From contig NZ_FYAK01000007.1 in the NCBI RefSeq assembly GCF_900185615.1, positions 1-64,000 of the forward strand: a stretch of 64,000 bases of DNA, read 5' to 3'. The position numbers were made by a program, and so were the translations under genes. Source of the DNA: Photobacterium malacitanum. GTDB taxonomy: Bacteria; Pseudomonadota; Gammaproteobacteria; Enterobacterales; Vibrionaceae. The notes under the pieces were generated by a model, which was given only the letters and a program-made list of their open reading frames with translations, did not search any database and was not told where the DNA came from. Below are positions 51,686 to 61,980 of the stretch, one piece after another (the stretch's first letter is position 1; each line of letters starts with the position of its first letter).

Positions 51686-52297
51686 TTTGGCAGTACCTAA
51701 TATCAGAAACTAAATCTGGTTAACCACAGAATAGTTAAATTCTATAAAAAAAATTCACAAATAGGACAAATGTTTTAAATAAACACTTTATTGTTACAAC
51801 CTATGTGGTACACCATCCTTTCATTCAACAACATAATAACGATGTTGAAATCCCCCATAAAGCTTGGGGTGCTGGCTACAATCTCCCTGATAATGCGACA
51901 ATTGTATTCACTTAACAGCTCGCTAACAATGTGGAGAGCTTAGTTGATACCTATTAGTTGGATGTTTTTTGATTTATATCAAACAGCGAGAAGAACAGTT
52001 GTTATGTTTCTAAGTTTAGTTAACCTTTATATCGGAGTAGAAAAAAAGTGTCATGATAGTAATAACAATATACAAAATGCGATACTACTGACTAATATTT
52101 AAACTTAATGACAATAAAAAATACAACATATAGTTCATCTTTATCTAAATATTGTAACAGTATCGATTAGGGTTGGCACTCATTAAGGCGAATGGATCTT
52201 AGTAAAAAAGAGCTGATAATCAATATTGCGATTGTTGTTAAGAAATACGGTCAATTTTGTCTGTTTTTTGATTTTTTTTGTGATGAAGGAACGGTTA
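51686..52297. promoter_or_regulatory. Divergent region between arcA and the RraA-like gene
   Basis: These 612 bases contain no supported gene. Besides the FNR box annotated separately, there is a short hairpin CCCC-ATAAAGCTT-GGGG at about 51853-51868 in the probable arcA leader, without a T run. The rest is AT-rich. Long arcA leaders with several promoters are known in E. coli. Confidence 0.45.
51969..51982. promoter_or_regulatory. FNR-binding site upstream of arcA
   Basis: TTGATTTATATCAA is a perfect match to the FNR consensus TTGAT-N4-ATCAA, centred about 290 bases before the arcA start codon. FNR activation of arcA is established in E. coli, so a role here is plausible. It could instead act on the divergent RraA-like gene, whose start is about 320 bases away. 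Confidence 0.65.
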
Positions 52298-52801
52298 ATG
52301 AAGGATTTATTACCTGATTTATGTGATTACTATCCCCAAGATATTCGTTTTTTACCGCTAACCTTATTTGATTATGGTTGCCATACGCCATTTGGAGGGA
52401 AAATCGTCACGCTACGCTGTTTTGAAGATAATAGTTTGGTGCGTGATATATTATCAACGGCAGGTGATGGTAAGGTTTTATTTATTGATGGGCATGGTAG
52501 TTGTCGACGGGCATTATTAGGTGATCAATTGGCTTTATTAGCCGTTAAAAATAACTGGCAAGGTATTATTGTTAATGGTGCTATTCGAGATATAGCAACC
52601 TTGGCACAATTACCTCTTGGCGTTAAAGCGCTGGCTGCGTGCCCAATAAAAACCGATAAGCGTCAAATGGGTGAGAGTAATGTGGTGTTAAATATTGCTG
52701 AAACGCTGATTTACCCTAATGATTATCTTTATGCTGATTTGAATGGTGTTATTTTGACGAGTACGGCATTAGATTTGAGTGTATTAAAAACTGAACCCTA
52801 A
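52298..52801 (+). CDS. RraA-like protein (regulator of RNase E activity family)
   Basis: A 167-residue member of the RraA/HMG-aldolase-like fold. Family segments are visible: DLCDYYPQDIRFL at the N-terminus, FGGKIVTLRCFEDNSLVRD (about 28-46), SCRRALLGDQLALLAVKNNW and VNGAIRDIATLAQLPLGVKAL. RraA of E. coli forms trimers that bind and inhibit RNase E; Vibrio species carry more than one paralogue. The GGG in VDGGG of E. coli is GHG here. I chose the ATG at 52298 (MKDLLPDLCDYY) with AAGGA before it; the open frame reaches back to 52226. The last 18 bases overlap the convergent gene. Confidence 0.88.
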   Translation: MKDLLPDLCDYYPQDIRFLPLTLFDYGCHTPFGGKIVTLRCFEDNSLVRDILSTAGDGKVLFIDGHGSCRRALLGDQLALLAVKNNWQGIIVNGAIRDIATLAQLPLGVKALAACPIKTDKRQMGESNVVLNIAETLIYPNDYLYADLNGVILTSTALDLSVLKTEP

Positions 52802-53263
52802 TCCGAGTTCAATAATTTGCTCAAGTTCAGCATAGTCGACGGTGGCACGTACATTGACCTTTTGGGATACATCATATTGACTGCCGAATTCTAACCCTAA
52901 TGTGGTTTTATTATTCATTGTTTCTGAGGTAATGGCGCTGTTAATACTGATGCGTGGTGAGACAGAATATTTAACTCCAGAGGTTAAGCCACTTGATGTT
53001 GGTTGATAATCGGTACTGGTTGTTAGATGAGTGCTGACATAGAGTTGAGTATTGTCAGTGACAGAATAAGCATAACCACTGTCAATTTGCCAGACATCAA
53101 AACTTTGTTGCTGGCGTGATTGTGACGATAGAAACCAGCCAGAAGTGAGTGTTTGACCGCCATTATAAGTGAGGCTAGTTTTTATGGCGGTTGTTGCTTG
53201 TGCTGTGGTTGATAGCGCTAAAAAAGTAAGTAAGCCGATCATCCTTAAAAAATATTGGGTCAT
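52784..53263 (-). CDS. Small predicted outer-membrane beta-barrel protein, unknown
   Basis: I do not recognise a named family for this 159-residue protein. It has a signal peptide (about residues 1-24, ending TTAQA/T) and a mature part made of alternating hydrophobic/polar strands (TAIKTSLTYNGG, VWQIDSGYAYSV, NTQLYVSTHL, VNVRATVDYAELEQI). It ends in phenylalanine (ELGLGFSF), the typical outer-membrane barrel C-terminus. Eight short strands would fit an OmpX/OmpW-size barrel. The start has AGGAG upstream. Its 3' end overlaps the RraA-like gene by 18 bases, tail to tail. Confidence 0.75.
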   Translation of the reverse strand: MTQYFLRMIGLLTFLALSTTAQATTAIKTSLTYNGGQTLTSGWFLSSQSRQQQSFDVWQIDSGYAYSVTDNTQLYVSTHLTTSTDYQPTSSGLTSGVKYSVSPRISINSAITSETMNNKTTLGLEFGSQYDVSQKVNVRATVDYAELEQIIELGLGFSF

Positions 53264-53419
53264 ACCTACTCCTTTTAAATAACGACGTTATTTTAAATAG
53301 TAGGTGATGTTGCACTAATAGTAAGTGTTATAAATGATAAATATGAATATCGATGCTTACTGTGTGATGGTTGATACAATTTAAGCGTAATATCATCGGT
53401 TATTGCAATGGCGATAAAA

Positions 53420-55147
53420 TTATTTTTTTGCCGTTGTTAGGTGTAAACGATGGCGGTTTTGATAAGGAAAAACATCGGGGTATAATTCTTGTTTAATGTT
53501 GGCTTGTAAATGTTGCCAATAACTTGCCTCAAAAAGATTCTGATGCAATTCATTAAACAATGATCTTACTTTAGGGTTAATCAGTAAGAAAGTACGAAAT
53601 TCTTCAGGAAATACATCATTGATGCCAACGCTATACCAAGGCTCTGCAGCCATCTCATCTTCAGGATAGCGCGCTGTTGGAATAGTGCGAAAATTCATTT
53701 CAGTCATATACGTAATTTCATCATAGTCATAAAACACCACTCGCTTGTGACGTGTCACACCAAAGTTTTTAAATAGCATATCTCCAGGAAATATATTAGC
53801 GGCAGCTAACTGCTTAATAGCGAAACCATATTCATTGACCGCGTGACGTAAGTCAGCATCGTTAGCGGTTTCAATATAAATATTAAATGGAATCATTCGT
53901 CGTTCCATATATAAATGCTCAATAATGACGTTATCGTCAGTGACTGTCACAATCGAAGGCGCAATAGCGAGTAGCTCATTAATTAATTCGTCGCTAAAGC
54001 GTTGTCGTGGAAAACTAAAATGACGGTATTCTTGCGTGTCAGCCATTCTGCCAACCCGATCATGCTCTTTTACTAATTGATATTTTTGCTTTACTGCTTG
54101 ATGGCTAATGTCTTTTTGAGGTGCAAATTTATCTTTAATTATTTTAAAAACAAAATCATAAGATGGCAGAGTAAAAACTGACATCACCATACCTTTGATG
54201 CCAGGGGCAATAATAAATTGATCGTTCGAGTGCTCTAAATGATCGAGGAATTGGCGATAAAATTCAGTCTTACCATGTTTTTGGCAACCAATGGCGGTGT
54301 AGAGTTCGGCTAAATTTTTATTGGGTAATAGCTGAGCTAAAAAGCGCACTAAGGCCGCAGGAGCGGGGCTGTAAACCATAAAATATGAGCGAGCAAATCC
54401 AAAAATAACACTGACATCGTTAACGTTACAAATACCCGCATCTAGCACTAATTGACCATCGTGGTTGAGTATTGGTAGCACTAAAGGTAATGATTCACCG
54501 TTTGAAAATGTCAGTTTTCCAACCAGATAAGCTGCTTTATTGCGATAAAAAGGTTCGCGAATTTGCTCTAAGGTGAGGTGTTGATCGAGTTTATTGCCAA
54601 GCTCGGTTTGTAAGTGAGAAACCAACAATTGAATATCTGCTTGTTTGTCACTCCAATCAAGTGTAAACGGTTGATCATCCAACATTCTTTCAAGCATTGC
54701 TGCTATGGTTGTTTGCACACGATAGTGGCGAGTTAAGGTGCTGGGGTAAGTAGGAATTCGGTGCTGTTGTGAGCTATGAATAAAGATATTATCGCGGTTA
54801 ATATTACGGTGTTTAAAAATGCGACAGTATACTGAATTAAAAAAACTTTCTGCAATATCATAGCGTGGGTAGTCAACCAATAAATTTTGATAGGCATGTT
54901 TTACTGCGGTAAGACAAATTTGATTGGCATATTGCCCGCCAAGCATGATCTGAATTTGATTAGTGACTAATTCTACATGGTGATCATAAAAACTAATTCG
55001 CGTTTTTAATGCTTGATGAACCTGTGCCCATTGTTGGTGTTCAAATCGTTGTTGCGCCTCGGCTGTGACGTCAAGGAAGCGGCCAAACATAGCATCAGAG
55101 CCTTGTAAAATAGTATGTGCTATCAGTGACTCCATGGCTGCACTCAT
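53420..55147 (-). CDS. aceK: Isocitrate dehydrogenase kinase/phosphatase
   Basis: A 575-residue bifunctional enzyme that phosphorylates and dephosphorylates isocitrate dehydrogenase, switching carbon flow between the TCA cycle and the glyoxylate shunt. The ATP loop [22 protein letters not shown] (about 315-336) and the kinase-like catalytic region with [22 protein letters not shown] (about 455-476) are clear. In E. coli aceK lies in aceBAK; here aceB and aceA are absent from the window and aceK stands alone, between an outer-membrane protein and the thr operon. An internal ATG four codons in (MESLIAHT) is an alternative start. Confidence 0.96.
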   Translation of the reverse strand: MSAAMESLIAHTILQGSDAMFGRFLDVTAEAQQRFEHQQWAQVHQALKTRISFYDHHVELVTNQIQIMLGGQYANQICLTAVKHAYQNLLVDYPRYDIAESFFNSVYCRIFKHRNINRDNIFIHSSQQHRIPTYPSTLTRHYRVQTTIAAMLERMLDDQPFTLDWSDKQADIQLLVSHLQTELGNKLDQHLTLEQIREPFYRNKAAYLVGKLTFSNGESLPLVLPILNHDGQLVLDAGICNVNDVSVIFGFARSYFMVYSPAPAALVRFLAQLLPNKNLAELYTAIGCQKHGKTEFYRQFLDHLEHSNDQFIIAPGIKGMVMSVFTLPSYDFVFKIIKDKFAPQKDISHQAVKQKYQLVKEHDRVGRMADTQEYRHFSFPRQRFSDELINELLAIAPSIVTVTDDNVIIEHLYMERRMIPFNIYIETANDADLRHAVNEYGFAIKQLAAANIFPGDMLFKNFGVTRHKRVVFYDYDEITYMTEMNFRTIPTARYPEDEMAAEPWYSVGINDVFPEEFRTFLLINPKVRSLFNELHQNLFEASYWQHLQANIKQELYPDVFPYQNRHRLHLTTAKK

Positions 55148-55370
55148 CGATCCGTCCTTTATGATGATAATTTTAGCTGCAAGTTTTTATTACTATGCAA
55201 TGCCCGCTAGCGGACTGCAAATATTATTGTTGTTTTTTTGAGCGATAGTCTCACTCTGTTGGGAATATTTTAAAGGTAGCTAAAGTGTGATAATTGTAAA
55301 AACCTTATTGACTCTATATTACGATTCATGTAATCGTAAGGTAACAGCGTGTGAAAGAGAAATTGCAACG

Positions 55371-55445
55371 ATGGCAAATATATCCCGTATCACTATCACC
55401 ACTATTATTATGACCATTACCATTAACGGTGTTGGTGCGGGCTGA
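55371..55445 (+). CDS. thrL: thr operon leader peptide
   Basis: A 24-residue leader, MANISRITITTIIMTITING and VGAG, with five threonine and seven isoleucine codons, most packed in residues 7-18. When threonyl- or isoleucyl-tRNA is scarce, ribosomes stall here and stop the downstream attenuator from forming. This is the classical thr control known from E. coli, with fewer regulatory codons than the E. coli leader. It is followed 20 bases later by the attenuator hairpin and then by thrA. Confidence 0.93.
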   Translation: MANISRITITTIIMTITINGVGAG

Positions 55446-55464
55446 TATACGCAAGAATTACAAC

Positions 55465-55501
55465 AAGCCCGCAACTCATAAAGAGCTGCGGGCTTTTTTT
55501 T
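55465..55501 (+). terminator. thr operon attenuator
   Basis: AAGCCCGCA(A)CTC, the loop ATAAA and GAG(C)TGCGGGCTT followed by nine T form the terminator hairpin of the thr leader. It lies 20 bases after the thrL stop and about 75 bases before thrA. Confidence 0.93.
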
Positions 55502-55576
55502 CAATTTAAATTCATCAGTATTGAGTAATGCTTGTTTACAGCAAGTAGTTCAGGATAGTCACTCGGGAGTTAGGGA

Positions 55577-58036
55577 ATGCGAGTATTTAAATTTGGCGGT
55601 TCGTCATTAGCAAATGCAGAACGGTTTTTAAGAGCGGCAGATATTATTGCCAGTAATGCCAAACAAGGTGAAGTTGCAGTGGTGTTATCGGCACCCGGTA
55701 AAGTCACTAATAACTTAGTTGCGGTAATTGACAGTGCTGTAACGACAGGGAGTGCAACGCAACAAATCACGACATTAGAAACAGTTTTTAATGATCTTTT
55801 TGATGGCCTTAAAGCGCTTGAACCTCGTTTTGAACAACAACTATTAACCACCAAGCTAGCAGCAACGATCGAGCAATTACAACAATATGTCCATGGCATT
55901 CAATTATTAGGATTATGTCCTGATAATGTTTACGCTAAGGTGATCAGTAAAGGCGAACGGCTATCGATTTTGGCAATGAAGTCATTATTAGAAGCCAAAG
56001 GCCAGCCTGCAAGTTTGATAGATCCCGTTCAATATTTATATGCTGAAGGCGATTACCTCGAAGCACATGTTGATATTGAAATTTCAACCCAAAATTTCCG
56101 CAATAACCCTTTGCCCGCAAACCATGTTTGTATTATGCCTGGCTTTACAGCCGGTAACCGTCAAGGCGAATTAGTCACACTTGGTCGTAATGGATCCGAT
56201 TATTCAGCAGCGGTATTAGCGGCTTGTTTACGGGCTGACTGTTGCGAAATTTGGACGGATGTTGATGGGGTTTATAGTTGTGATCCGCGCTTAGTTCCCG
56301 ATGCGCGTTTATTAAAATCGTTAAGCTATCAAGAAGCAATGGAACTGTCTTATTTTGGTGCGTCAGTATTGCATCCCAAAACGATTGCCCCAATTGCTCA
56401 ATTTCATATTCCTTGCTTAATCAAAAACAGCTTTAATCCGCAAGGTGCAGGTACCCTGATTGGTCAAGATACGGGTGAAGATCAGCTTGATATTAAAGGT
56501 ATTACAACCTTAAAAGATTTAACCATGGTTAATGTTTCAGGCCCTGGTATGAAGGGGATGGTCGGTATGGCTGCACGCGTATTTGGCGCTATGTCATCTG
56601 CGGGTGTATCTATTGTACTGATCACTCAATCATCATCTGAGTACAGCATTAGTTTCTGTATTGAATCGGCTGATCACGTTCAAGCTGAAAAAGCGCTAAA
56701 CGAAAGTTTTGAATTAGAATTAAAAGAAGGTCTGCTTGAGCCTGTTGAGTTTTCAGATGATGTATCTATCGTTACTTTAGTTGGCGATGGTATGCGCACT
56801 TCACATGGTGTGGCATCACGATTCTTCACTGCGCTAGCTGAAGTTGATGTCAATATTGTAGCGATTGCTCAAGGATCTTCTGAGCGTGCTATTTCTGCGG
56901 TTATTCCACAAAATAAAGTTTCTGAGGCGGTTAAAGCCTGTCATGAAAACTTATTTAATAGCCAACATACACTGGATGTCTTTGTGGTCGGCGTTGGTGG
57001 TGTTGGTGGTGAGCTGATAGATCAAATTCACCGTCAACAACCAAAACTGTCTCAAAAAGGGATCGTAATTCGCGTCTGTGGTATGGCGAACAGTAAAGGT
57101 TTATTGCTCGATAGCCATGGTTTTGTGCTTGATAGCTGGCGTGATCTAATGGGATCGGTAACTGAGCCATTACAGTTACAGCGGATGGTGGAATTAGTGC
57201 GCAATAATCACATTATTAATCCAGTTATTATTGATTGTACTTCTGATCAAACCATTGCAGAACAATATGCTGATTATCTGGCTGCGGGATTCCATGTTAT
57301 TACCCCGAATAAGAAAGCCAATACTGCTAGCATGGCTTACTACCAACAATTACGCCAAGCAGCACGTGTTGGTCACCGTAAGTTTATGTATGACACCACT
57401 GTTGGTGCTGGTCTGCCCGTTATTGAAAACCTACAGAATTTACTTGCAGCCGGTGATGAATTAGTGCGGTTCTCAGGTATCTTATCGGGCTCTCTTTCTT
57501 ATATTTTTGGTAAGTTAGATGAGGGCATGAGTTTTAGTGAAGCGACAACCGTTGCACGTAATAACGGCTTTACTGAGCCTGATGCACGTGATGATCTGTC
57601 TGGAATGGATGTTGCTCGTAAACTTCTGATCTTAGCTCGTGAAGCCGGATTAGAATTAGAACTTGAAGATGTGGTAGTAGAACAAGCGTTACCACCCGGT
57701 TTTGATGCTTCAGGCTCGGTCGATGAATTTATGGCACGACTGCCACAAGCTGATGCATATTTTGCAGACTTAGCAGCGACGGCGGCTAAAGAAGATAAAG
57801 TATTACGTTATGTTGGTGAAATTGATAACGGTAATTGCAAGGTTAACATTGTGGCTGTTAACCCTGATGATCCCATGTTTAAAATTAAAGACGGTGAAAA
57901 TGCCTTGGCTTTCTATAGTCGTTATTACCAGCCGATTCCATTAGTGCTACGTGGTTATGGTGCGGGAACTGAAGTAACTGCAGCTGGTGTGTTTGCTGAT
58001 CTGATGCGTACGTTAGGCTGGAAGCGAGGAATCTAA
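55577..58036 (+). CDS. thrA: Bifunctional aspartate kinase/homoserine dehydrogenase I
   Basis: An 819-residue fusion catalysing the first and third steps of threonine synthesis. The kinase part opens with [17 protein letters not shown] and has [12 protein letters not shown] and [15 protein letters not shown]. Two ACT regions in the middle (about 320-460) bind threonine for feedback inhibition. The dehydrogenase part has the NAD(P) loop [15 protein letters not shown] (about 470), PNKKANT, and the catalytic region [17 protein letters not shown] (about 635-651). The length matches E. coli ThrA (820). It is the first structural gene after the attenuator and ends one base before thrB. Confidence 0.98.
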   Translation: MRVFKFGGSSLANAERFLRAADIIASNAKQGEVAVVLSAPGKVTNNLVAVIDSAVTTGSATQQITTLETVFNDLFDGLKALEPRFEQQLLTTKLAATIEQLQQYVHGIQLLGLCPDNVYAKVISKGERLSILAMKSLLEAKGQPASLIDPVQYLYAEGDYLEAHVDIEISTQNFRNNPLPANHVCIMPGFTAGNRQGELVTLGRNGSDYSAAVLAACLRADCCEIWTDVDGVYSCDPRLVPDARLLKSLSYQEAMELSYFGASVLHPKTIAPIAQFHIPCLIKNSFNPQGAGTLIGQDTGEDQLDIKGITTLKDLTMVNVSGPGMKGMVGMAARVFGAMSSAGVSIVLITQSSSEYSISFCIESADHVQAEKALNESFELELKEGLLEPVEFSDDVSIVTLVGDGMRTSHGVASRFFTALAEVDVNIVAIAQGSSERAISAVIPQNKVSEAVKACHENLFNSQHTLDVFVVGVGGVGGELIDQIHRQQPKLSQKGIVIRVCGMANSKGLLLDSHGFVLDSWRDLMGSVTEPLQLQRMVELVRNNHIINPVIIDCTSDQTIAEQYADYLAAGFHVITPNKKANTASMAYYQQLRQAARVGHRKFMYDTTVGAGLPVIENLQNLLAAGDELVRFSGILSGSLSYIFGKLDEGMSFSEATTVARNNGFTEPDARDDLSGMDVARKLLILAREAGLELELEDVVVEQALPPGFDASGSVDEFMARLPQADAYFADLAATAAKEDKVLRYVGEIDNGNCKVNIVAVNPDDPMFKIKDGENALAFYSRYYQPIPLVLRGYGAGTEVTAAGVFADLMRTLGWKRGI

Positions 58037-58037
58037 C

Positions 58038-58994
58038 ATGAGTGTTGTTGTTTATGCTCCGGCCTCAATTGGTAATGTTAGTGTGGGTTTTGATGTTTTA
58101 GGTGCCGCAGTATCGCCCATTGATGGCACGTTATTGGGCGATCGAGTAAGGGTGGCAGCGGGCCAGACATCGTTTAGTTTGCAATGTGTTGGGGCGTTTG
58201 TTGATAAACTACCACAACAGGCCGAAGAGAATATTGTTTACCGTTGCTGGCAAGTGTTTGCACGAGAGCTCGATAAAAAAGGGATAGCATTACTTTCTGT
58301 CGCGGTGACATTAGAAAAAAATATGCCGATTGGATCTGGTTTAGGCTCAAGTGCTTGTTCGATTGTTGCTGCATTAGATGCACTTAACCGTTTCCATGAT
58401 CAACCGCTCAATGAAACAGAACTATTGGCGCTTATGGGAGAAATGGAAGGCGAGATCTCAGGAAGCCTTCACTATGATAATGTCGCACCGTGCTTTCTTG
58501 GTGGATTACAATTCATGGTGGAAGAGTTAGGGATCATAAGCCAGAAAGTTCCTTGTTTTGATGATTGGTATTGGGTCATGGCTTACCCTGGCATTAAGGT
58601 ACCAACCGCTGAAGCACGCGCGATTTTACCGGCGCAATATCGCCGTCAAGATGTGATTGCTCATGGGCGTTATCTAGGAGGGTTTATTCATGCTTGTCAT
58701 TCTCAGCAGCCATTACTTGCTGCAAAAATGATCCATGATGTTGTCGCTGAACCCTACCGCGAAAAGTTATTACCTCAATTTAATCAAGCACGGAAATATG
58801 CTCTAGAAGCGGGGGCTATAGCGAGTGGTATTTCTGGTTCCGGACCAACGATGTTTAGCATTTGCACCGATCTTGAGGTTGCACAACGGTTAGCAAAATG
58901 GTTAACCGTTAATTATGTCCAAAATGATGAAGGATTTGTTCATGTTTGTCAGCTTGATAAGCAAGGTGCAAAAGTCACAGGGAGTGAGCTATAA
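58038..58994 (+). CDS. thrB: Homoserine kinase
   Basis: A 318-residue GHMP-family kinase that phosphorylates homoserine. The N-terminal [20 protein letters not shown], the ATP loop [20 protein letters not shown] (about 93-112) and the C-terminal [11 protein letters not shown] are all present. It is one base after thrA and two bases before thrC, so the operon is read as one message. Confidence 0.97.
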   Translation: MSVVVYAPASIGNVSVGFDVLGAAVSPIDGTLLGDRVRVAAGQTSFSLQCVGAFVDKLPQQAEENIVYRCWQVFARELDKKGIALLSVAVTLEKNMPIGSGLGSSACSIVAALDALNRFHDQPLNETELLALMGEMEGEISGSLHYDNVAPCFLGGLQFMVEELGIISQKVPCFDDWYWVMAYPGIKVPTAEARAILPAQYRRQDVIAHGRYLGGFIHACHSQQPLLAAKMIHDVVAEPYREKLLPQFNQARKYALEAGAIASGISGSGPTMFSICTDLEVAQRLAKWLTVNYVQNDEGFVHVCQLDKQGAKVTGSEL

Positions 58995-58996
58995 CA

Positions 58997-60292
58997 ATGA
59001 AATTGTATAATCTAAAACAACATCAACAACAGGTTTCATTTGGTCAGGCTGTACGTCAAGGATTAGGGCGTAACCAAGGCCTATTCTTTCCATCTGAGCT
59101 CCCTCAATTTAGCGATATTGATGCATTACTAGAGATGGATTTTGTCACCCGTAGTAGCAAGATCCTTTCTGCCTTTATCGGTGAAGAGTTAGGTGAAGAA
59201 ACCGTTAGTCAAATGGTTGATAGTGCATTTCAATTCCCTGCACCTATCAATAAAGTAAAAGATGGCGTGTATGCGTTAGAGTTGTTCCATGGGCCAACAT
59301 TAGCGTTTAAAGATTTTGGGGGCCGCTTTATGGCGCAATCACTAGCAGCTGTAACAGCTGATAGTGAAACTGATATCACGATTTTAACCGCCACCTCTGG
59401 TGATACTGGTGCTGCTGTTGCCCATGCGTTTTATGGTATGGATAACATTAAGGTTGTGATTTTGTACCCGAAGGGCAAGATCAGTCCATTACAAGAAAAG
59501 ATGTTCTGTACATTAGGTAACAACATTACCACGGTTGCGGTGAATGGCACGTTTGATGATTGTCAGGCGCTAGTGAAACAAGCATTTGATGATGCTGAAT
59601 TACGCAAAGATGTGGGTTTAAATTCTGCCAACTCAATCAATATTAGCCGCTTAATGGCGCAGATCTGTTATTACTTTGAAGCCGTTGCTCAATTGCCTAA
59701 AGCTGAGCGTGAGCAATTAGTTATTTCAGTCCCTAGTGGTAACTTTGGTAATTTAACCGCAGGTTTATTGGCTAAATCATTAGGCTTACCTGTTAAACGC
59801 TTTATTGCGGCAACCAATGTTAACGATACTGTTCCACGTTATTTACAAACCGGTGATTGGACTCCGAAAGCGACGGTTGCTACGATTTCAAATGCAATGG
59901 ATGTTAGCCAACCGAATAACTGGCCACGTATTGAAGAGTTATGCCAGCTCAAAGGATGGGGGTTAAACCAATTGGGCTATGGCGCTGTTGATGATCAGCA
60001 AACAGCGGTTACATTAAAGCAAATGTATGCTGATGGTTATTTGTGTGAGCCACATGGTGCGATTGCTTACAATGTGCTTGAACAACAATTAGCTGCGGAT
60101 GAAACGGGTTTGTTTTTGTGTACAGCGCATCCTGCGAAGTTTAAAGATGTGGTTGATGATATTTTAGCGACTGATATTGCGTTACCAGCGCCACTGGCAA
60201 AGCATAATGCGATGCCGTTACTCTCATTAGAGTCCAATAATGATTTTGCTGCGATTAAAGATATTTTATATTCGGTACAACCGACTAAATAA
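58997..60292 (+). CDS. thrC: Threonine synthase
   Basis: A 431-residue PLP enzyme that makes threonine from O-phosphohomoserine. The PLP lysine is in HGPTLAFKDFGGRF (about residue 103). The phosphate-binding loop is TATSGDTGAAVAHAF, and SVPSGNFGNLTAGLLAK is the second cofactor-binding segment. The length is that of the short E. coli type. It is the last gene of thrLABC, with a terminator 23 bases after. Confidence 0.98.
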   Translation: MKLYNLKQHQQQVSFGQAVRQGLGRNQGLFFPSELPQFSDIDALLEMDFVTRSSKILSAFIGEELGEETVSQMVDSAFQFPAPINKVKDGVYALELFHGPTLAFKDFGGRFMAQSLAAVTADSETDITILTATSGDTGAAVAHAFYGMDNIKVVILYPKGKISPLQEKMFCTLGNNITTVAVNGTFDDCQALVKQAFDDAELRKDVGLNSANSINISRLMAQICYYFEAVAQLPKAEREQLVISVPSGNFGNLTAGLLAKSLGLPVKRFIAATNVNDTVPRYLQTGDWTPKATVATISNAMDVSQPNNWPRIEELCQLKGWGLNQLGYGAVDDQQTAVTLKQMYADGYLCEPHGAIAYNVLEQQLAADETGLFLCTAHPAKFKDVVDDILATDIALPAPLAKHNAMPLLSLESNNDFAAIKDILYSVQPTK

Positions 60293-60314
60293 GTTGTAGT
60301 CATCATATTAATGA

Positions 60315-60342
60315 TAAAAAAGGAGCCATAGGCTCCTTTTTT
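60315..60342. terminator. Terminator after thrC
   Basis: AAAAAAGGAGCC, ATA and GGCTCCTTTTTT form a strong stem with A and T runs on both sides. It ends the thr operon and may also serve the convergent grcA gene 48 bases away. Confidence 0.92.
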
Positions 60343-60389
60343 AATGACAGCATCTTGCTCGAATCAAGACACTTACACTAAGGCCGAAA

Positions 60390-60767
60390 TTATAGGCTGT
60401 TAGTGAAAGTACGAGCGATAACGTCTTGCTGCTGTTCAGTTGTTAGTGAGTTAAAACGTACAGCATAACCAGATACACGGATTGTTAGCTGTGGGTACTT
60501 CTCTGGGTGTGCAGCAGCATCTAGCAGTGTTTCACGCTTAAGAACGTTAACGTTCAGGTGTTGGCCACCTTCGATTTTTGCTGGTGCTTCGATAGCTAGT
60601 TCACGGTACTCAATGTCACCAAGATCTGCTTGTGCGATAATTTGGTCAGCCTCATAGCTGCCTGGTGCACAAACACAACGCGCTTCGTTAGACTCGCTAT
60701 CTAGGATCCAGATTGAGTTTAGTAGGTCATCGTTTGCTGCTTTAGTAATTTGAATACCAGTAATCAT
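60390..60767 (-). CDS. grcA: Autonomous glycyl radical cofactor GrcA
   Basis: A 125-residue protein that replaces the damaged glycyl-radical domain of pyruvate formate-lyase after oxygen exposure. The radical glycine is Gly100 in [11 protein letters not shown], with the conserved [13 protein letters not shown] before it and [14 protein letters not shown] at the end. The N-terminal half is the YfiD-specific part. Two FNR-like boxes lie upstream at the same spacing as reported for E. coli yfiD, pointing to anaerobic/microaerobic induction. Confidence 0.97.
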   Translation of the reverse strand: MITGIQITKAANDDLLNSIWILDSESNEARCVCAPGSYEADQIIAQADLGDIEYRELAIEAPAKIEGGQHLNVNVLKRETLLDAAAHPEKYPQLTIRVSGYAVRFNSLTTEQQQDVIARTFTNSL

Positions 60768-60822
60768 AACTTTTCTCCAAGGGAATTGTTGTTAATTTAT
60801 TCGTTTTTGTATTGAGCTACCT

Positions 60823-60828
60823 ATTATA
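60823..60828 (-). promoter_or_regulatory. Candidate -10 box of grcA
   Basis: TATAAT on the minus strand, a perfect -10, lies 56 bases before the grcA ATG. With a start at about 60817-60819 the nearest FNR box would be centred near -41, the class II activation position. Confidence 0.6.
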
Positions 60829-60852
60829 TAGCCTTCAATGCACTTTTGGGTA

Positions 60853-60866
60853 TTGATTTAGATCAA
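60853..60866. promoter_or_regulatory. FNR site I of grcA
   Basis: TTGATTTAGATCAA matches the FNR consensus TTGAT-N4-ATCAA perfectly. Its centre is about 41 bases before the inferred transcription start of grcA. Confidence 0.75.
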
Positions 60867-60905
60867 GTTACTACAAAAAACCTTAAATATAATAAGGCTG
60901 TTTTA

Positions 60906-60919
60906 TTGAGCTAGGTCAA
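60906..60919. promoter_or_regulatory. FNR site II of grcA
   Basis: TTGAGCTAGGTCAA is symmetric and differs from the FNR consensus at one base in each half. It is centred exactly 53 bases upstream of site I, the spacing of the two FNR sites (-40.5 and -93.5) reported for E. coli yfiD, where the far site tunes the microaerobic response. Confidence 0.6.
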
Positions 60920-61128
60920 TCTAACTGCATTTTACGCGGGAATCAACTAAAATTAGTAAATTTAAAAAATATGTTTAATGTTACTTTGTTGTAAAATAAC
61001 AACATTTTTTGGTGTGTGTATATACCAGTAGTGAATACATTGTCATTTTTTGTGGTTTTTTATGTTAAATTCAAAGGGTGGCATTAGTGTTGTTGATGTG
61101 TCGCTTAATGGTTATTTTGAGGGTGATT

Positions 61129-61977
61129 ATGAAATTAATTGGTGCACATGTTTCTGCGGCAGGCGGCGTGTTTAATGCCCCTGTGAATGCTAAGGCTATT
61201 AATGCAACGGCATTCGCATTGTTCACAAAGAATCAACGCCAATGGCAAGCTAAGCCATTAGATGCTGATACCATCGCAGCATTTAAGACCCGTTGTCAGC
61301 AACTGGGTTTTGATGCAAGTGCTATTTTACCGCATGATTCTTATTTAATTAATTTAGGTACGCCAGAGGCTGAAAAGTTAGAAAAGTCACGGTTAGCGTT
61401 TGTTGATGAAATGCAGCGTTGTCAGCAATTAGGTTTACATTTATTGAACTTCCATCCTGGCAGTCATTTAAAGAAAATCTCCGAAACAGCGTGTTTAAAA
61501 TTAATTGCAGAATCCATTAATTTAGCTCATCAGCAAGTCGATGATGTGATTGCAGTGATCGAAAATACGGCAGGTCAAGGATCTAACTTAGGTTGGCGTT
61601 TTGAGCATTTAGCCGAAATTATTTCGCAAGTGGACGATAAATCACGTGTCGGAGTATGTATTGATACCTGTCATACTTTTGCGGCTGGTTATGATTTGCG
61701 TACCATGGAAGCGACACAAGCGACCTTTGCTGAATTTGATCAGGTCGTTGGTATGCAGTATTTACGCGCGATGCACTTAAATGATTCTAAAGGTGAGTTA
61801 GGCAGTCGCTTAGATCGTCATCATAGTTTGGGAGAAGGTGCGATCGGATGGGACTGTTTTCGTTTCTTAATGCAAGATAGTCGATTTAATAATATGCCGT
61901 TAATATTAGAGACCATTAACCCTGATATTTGGCAGCATGAAATTGCGACATTACGTGGTTTTGCACTAGAGGAATAA
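61129..61977 (+). CDS. nfo: Endonuclease IV
   Basis: A 282-residue AP endonuclease of the Nfo family that cuts 5' of abasic sites in base-excision repair. The zinc-ligand segments are visible: GAHVSAAGG near the N-terminus, NFHPGSH (about 110), ENTAGQGS with the metal-binding glutamate (about 145), [13 protein letters not shown] (about 178), LNDSK (about 216), DRHHSLGEG (about 228) and ETI (about 261). I start at 61129 (MKLIGAHVS), with GAGGGTG six bases upstream, though the frame stays open to 61078. It is three bases before ung, so two base-excision enzymes form an operon. Confidence 0.96.
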   Translation: MKLIGAHVSAAGGVFNAPVNAKAINATAFALFTKNQRQWQAKPLDADTIAAFKTRCQQLGFDASAILPHDSYLINLGTPEAEKLEKSRLAFVDEMQRCQQLGLHLLNFHPGSHLKKISETACLKLIAESINLAHQQVDDVIAVIENTAGQGSNLGWRFEHLAEIISQVDDKSRVGVCIDTCHTFAAGYDLRTMEATQATFAEFDQVVGMQYLRAMHLNDSKGELGSRLDRHHSLGEGAIGWDCFRFLMQDSRFNNMPLILETINPDIWQHEIATLRGFALEE

Positions 61978-61980
61978 TCA

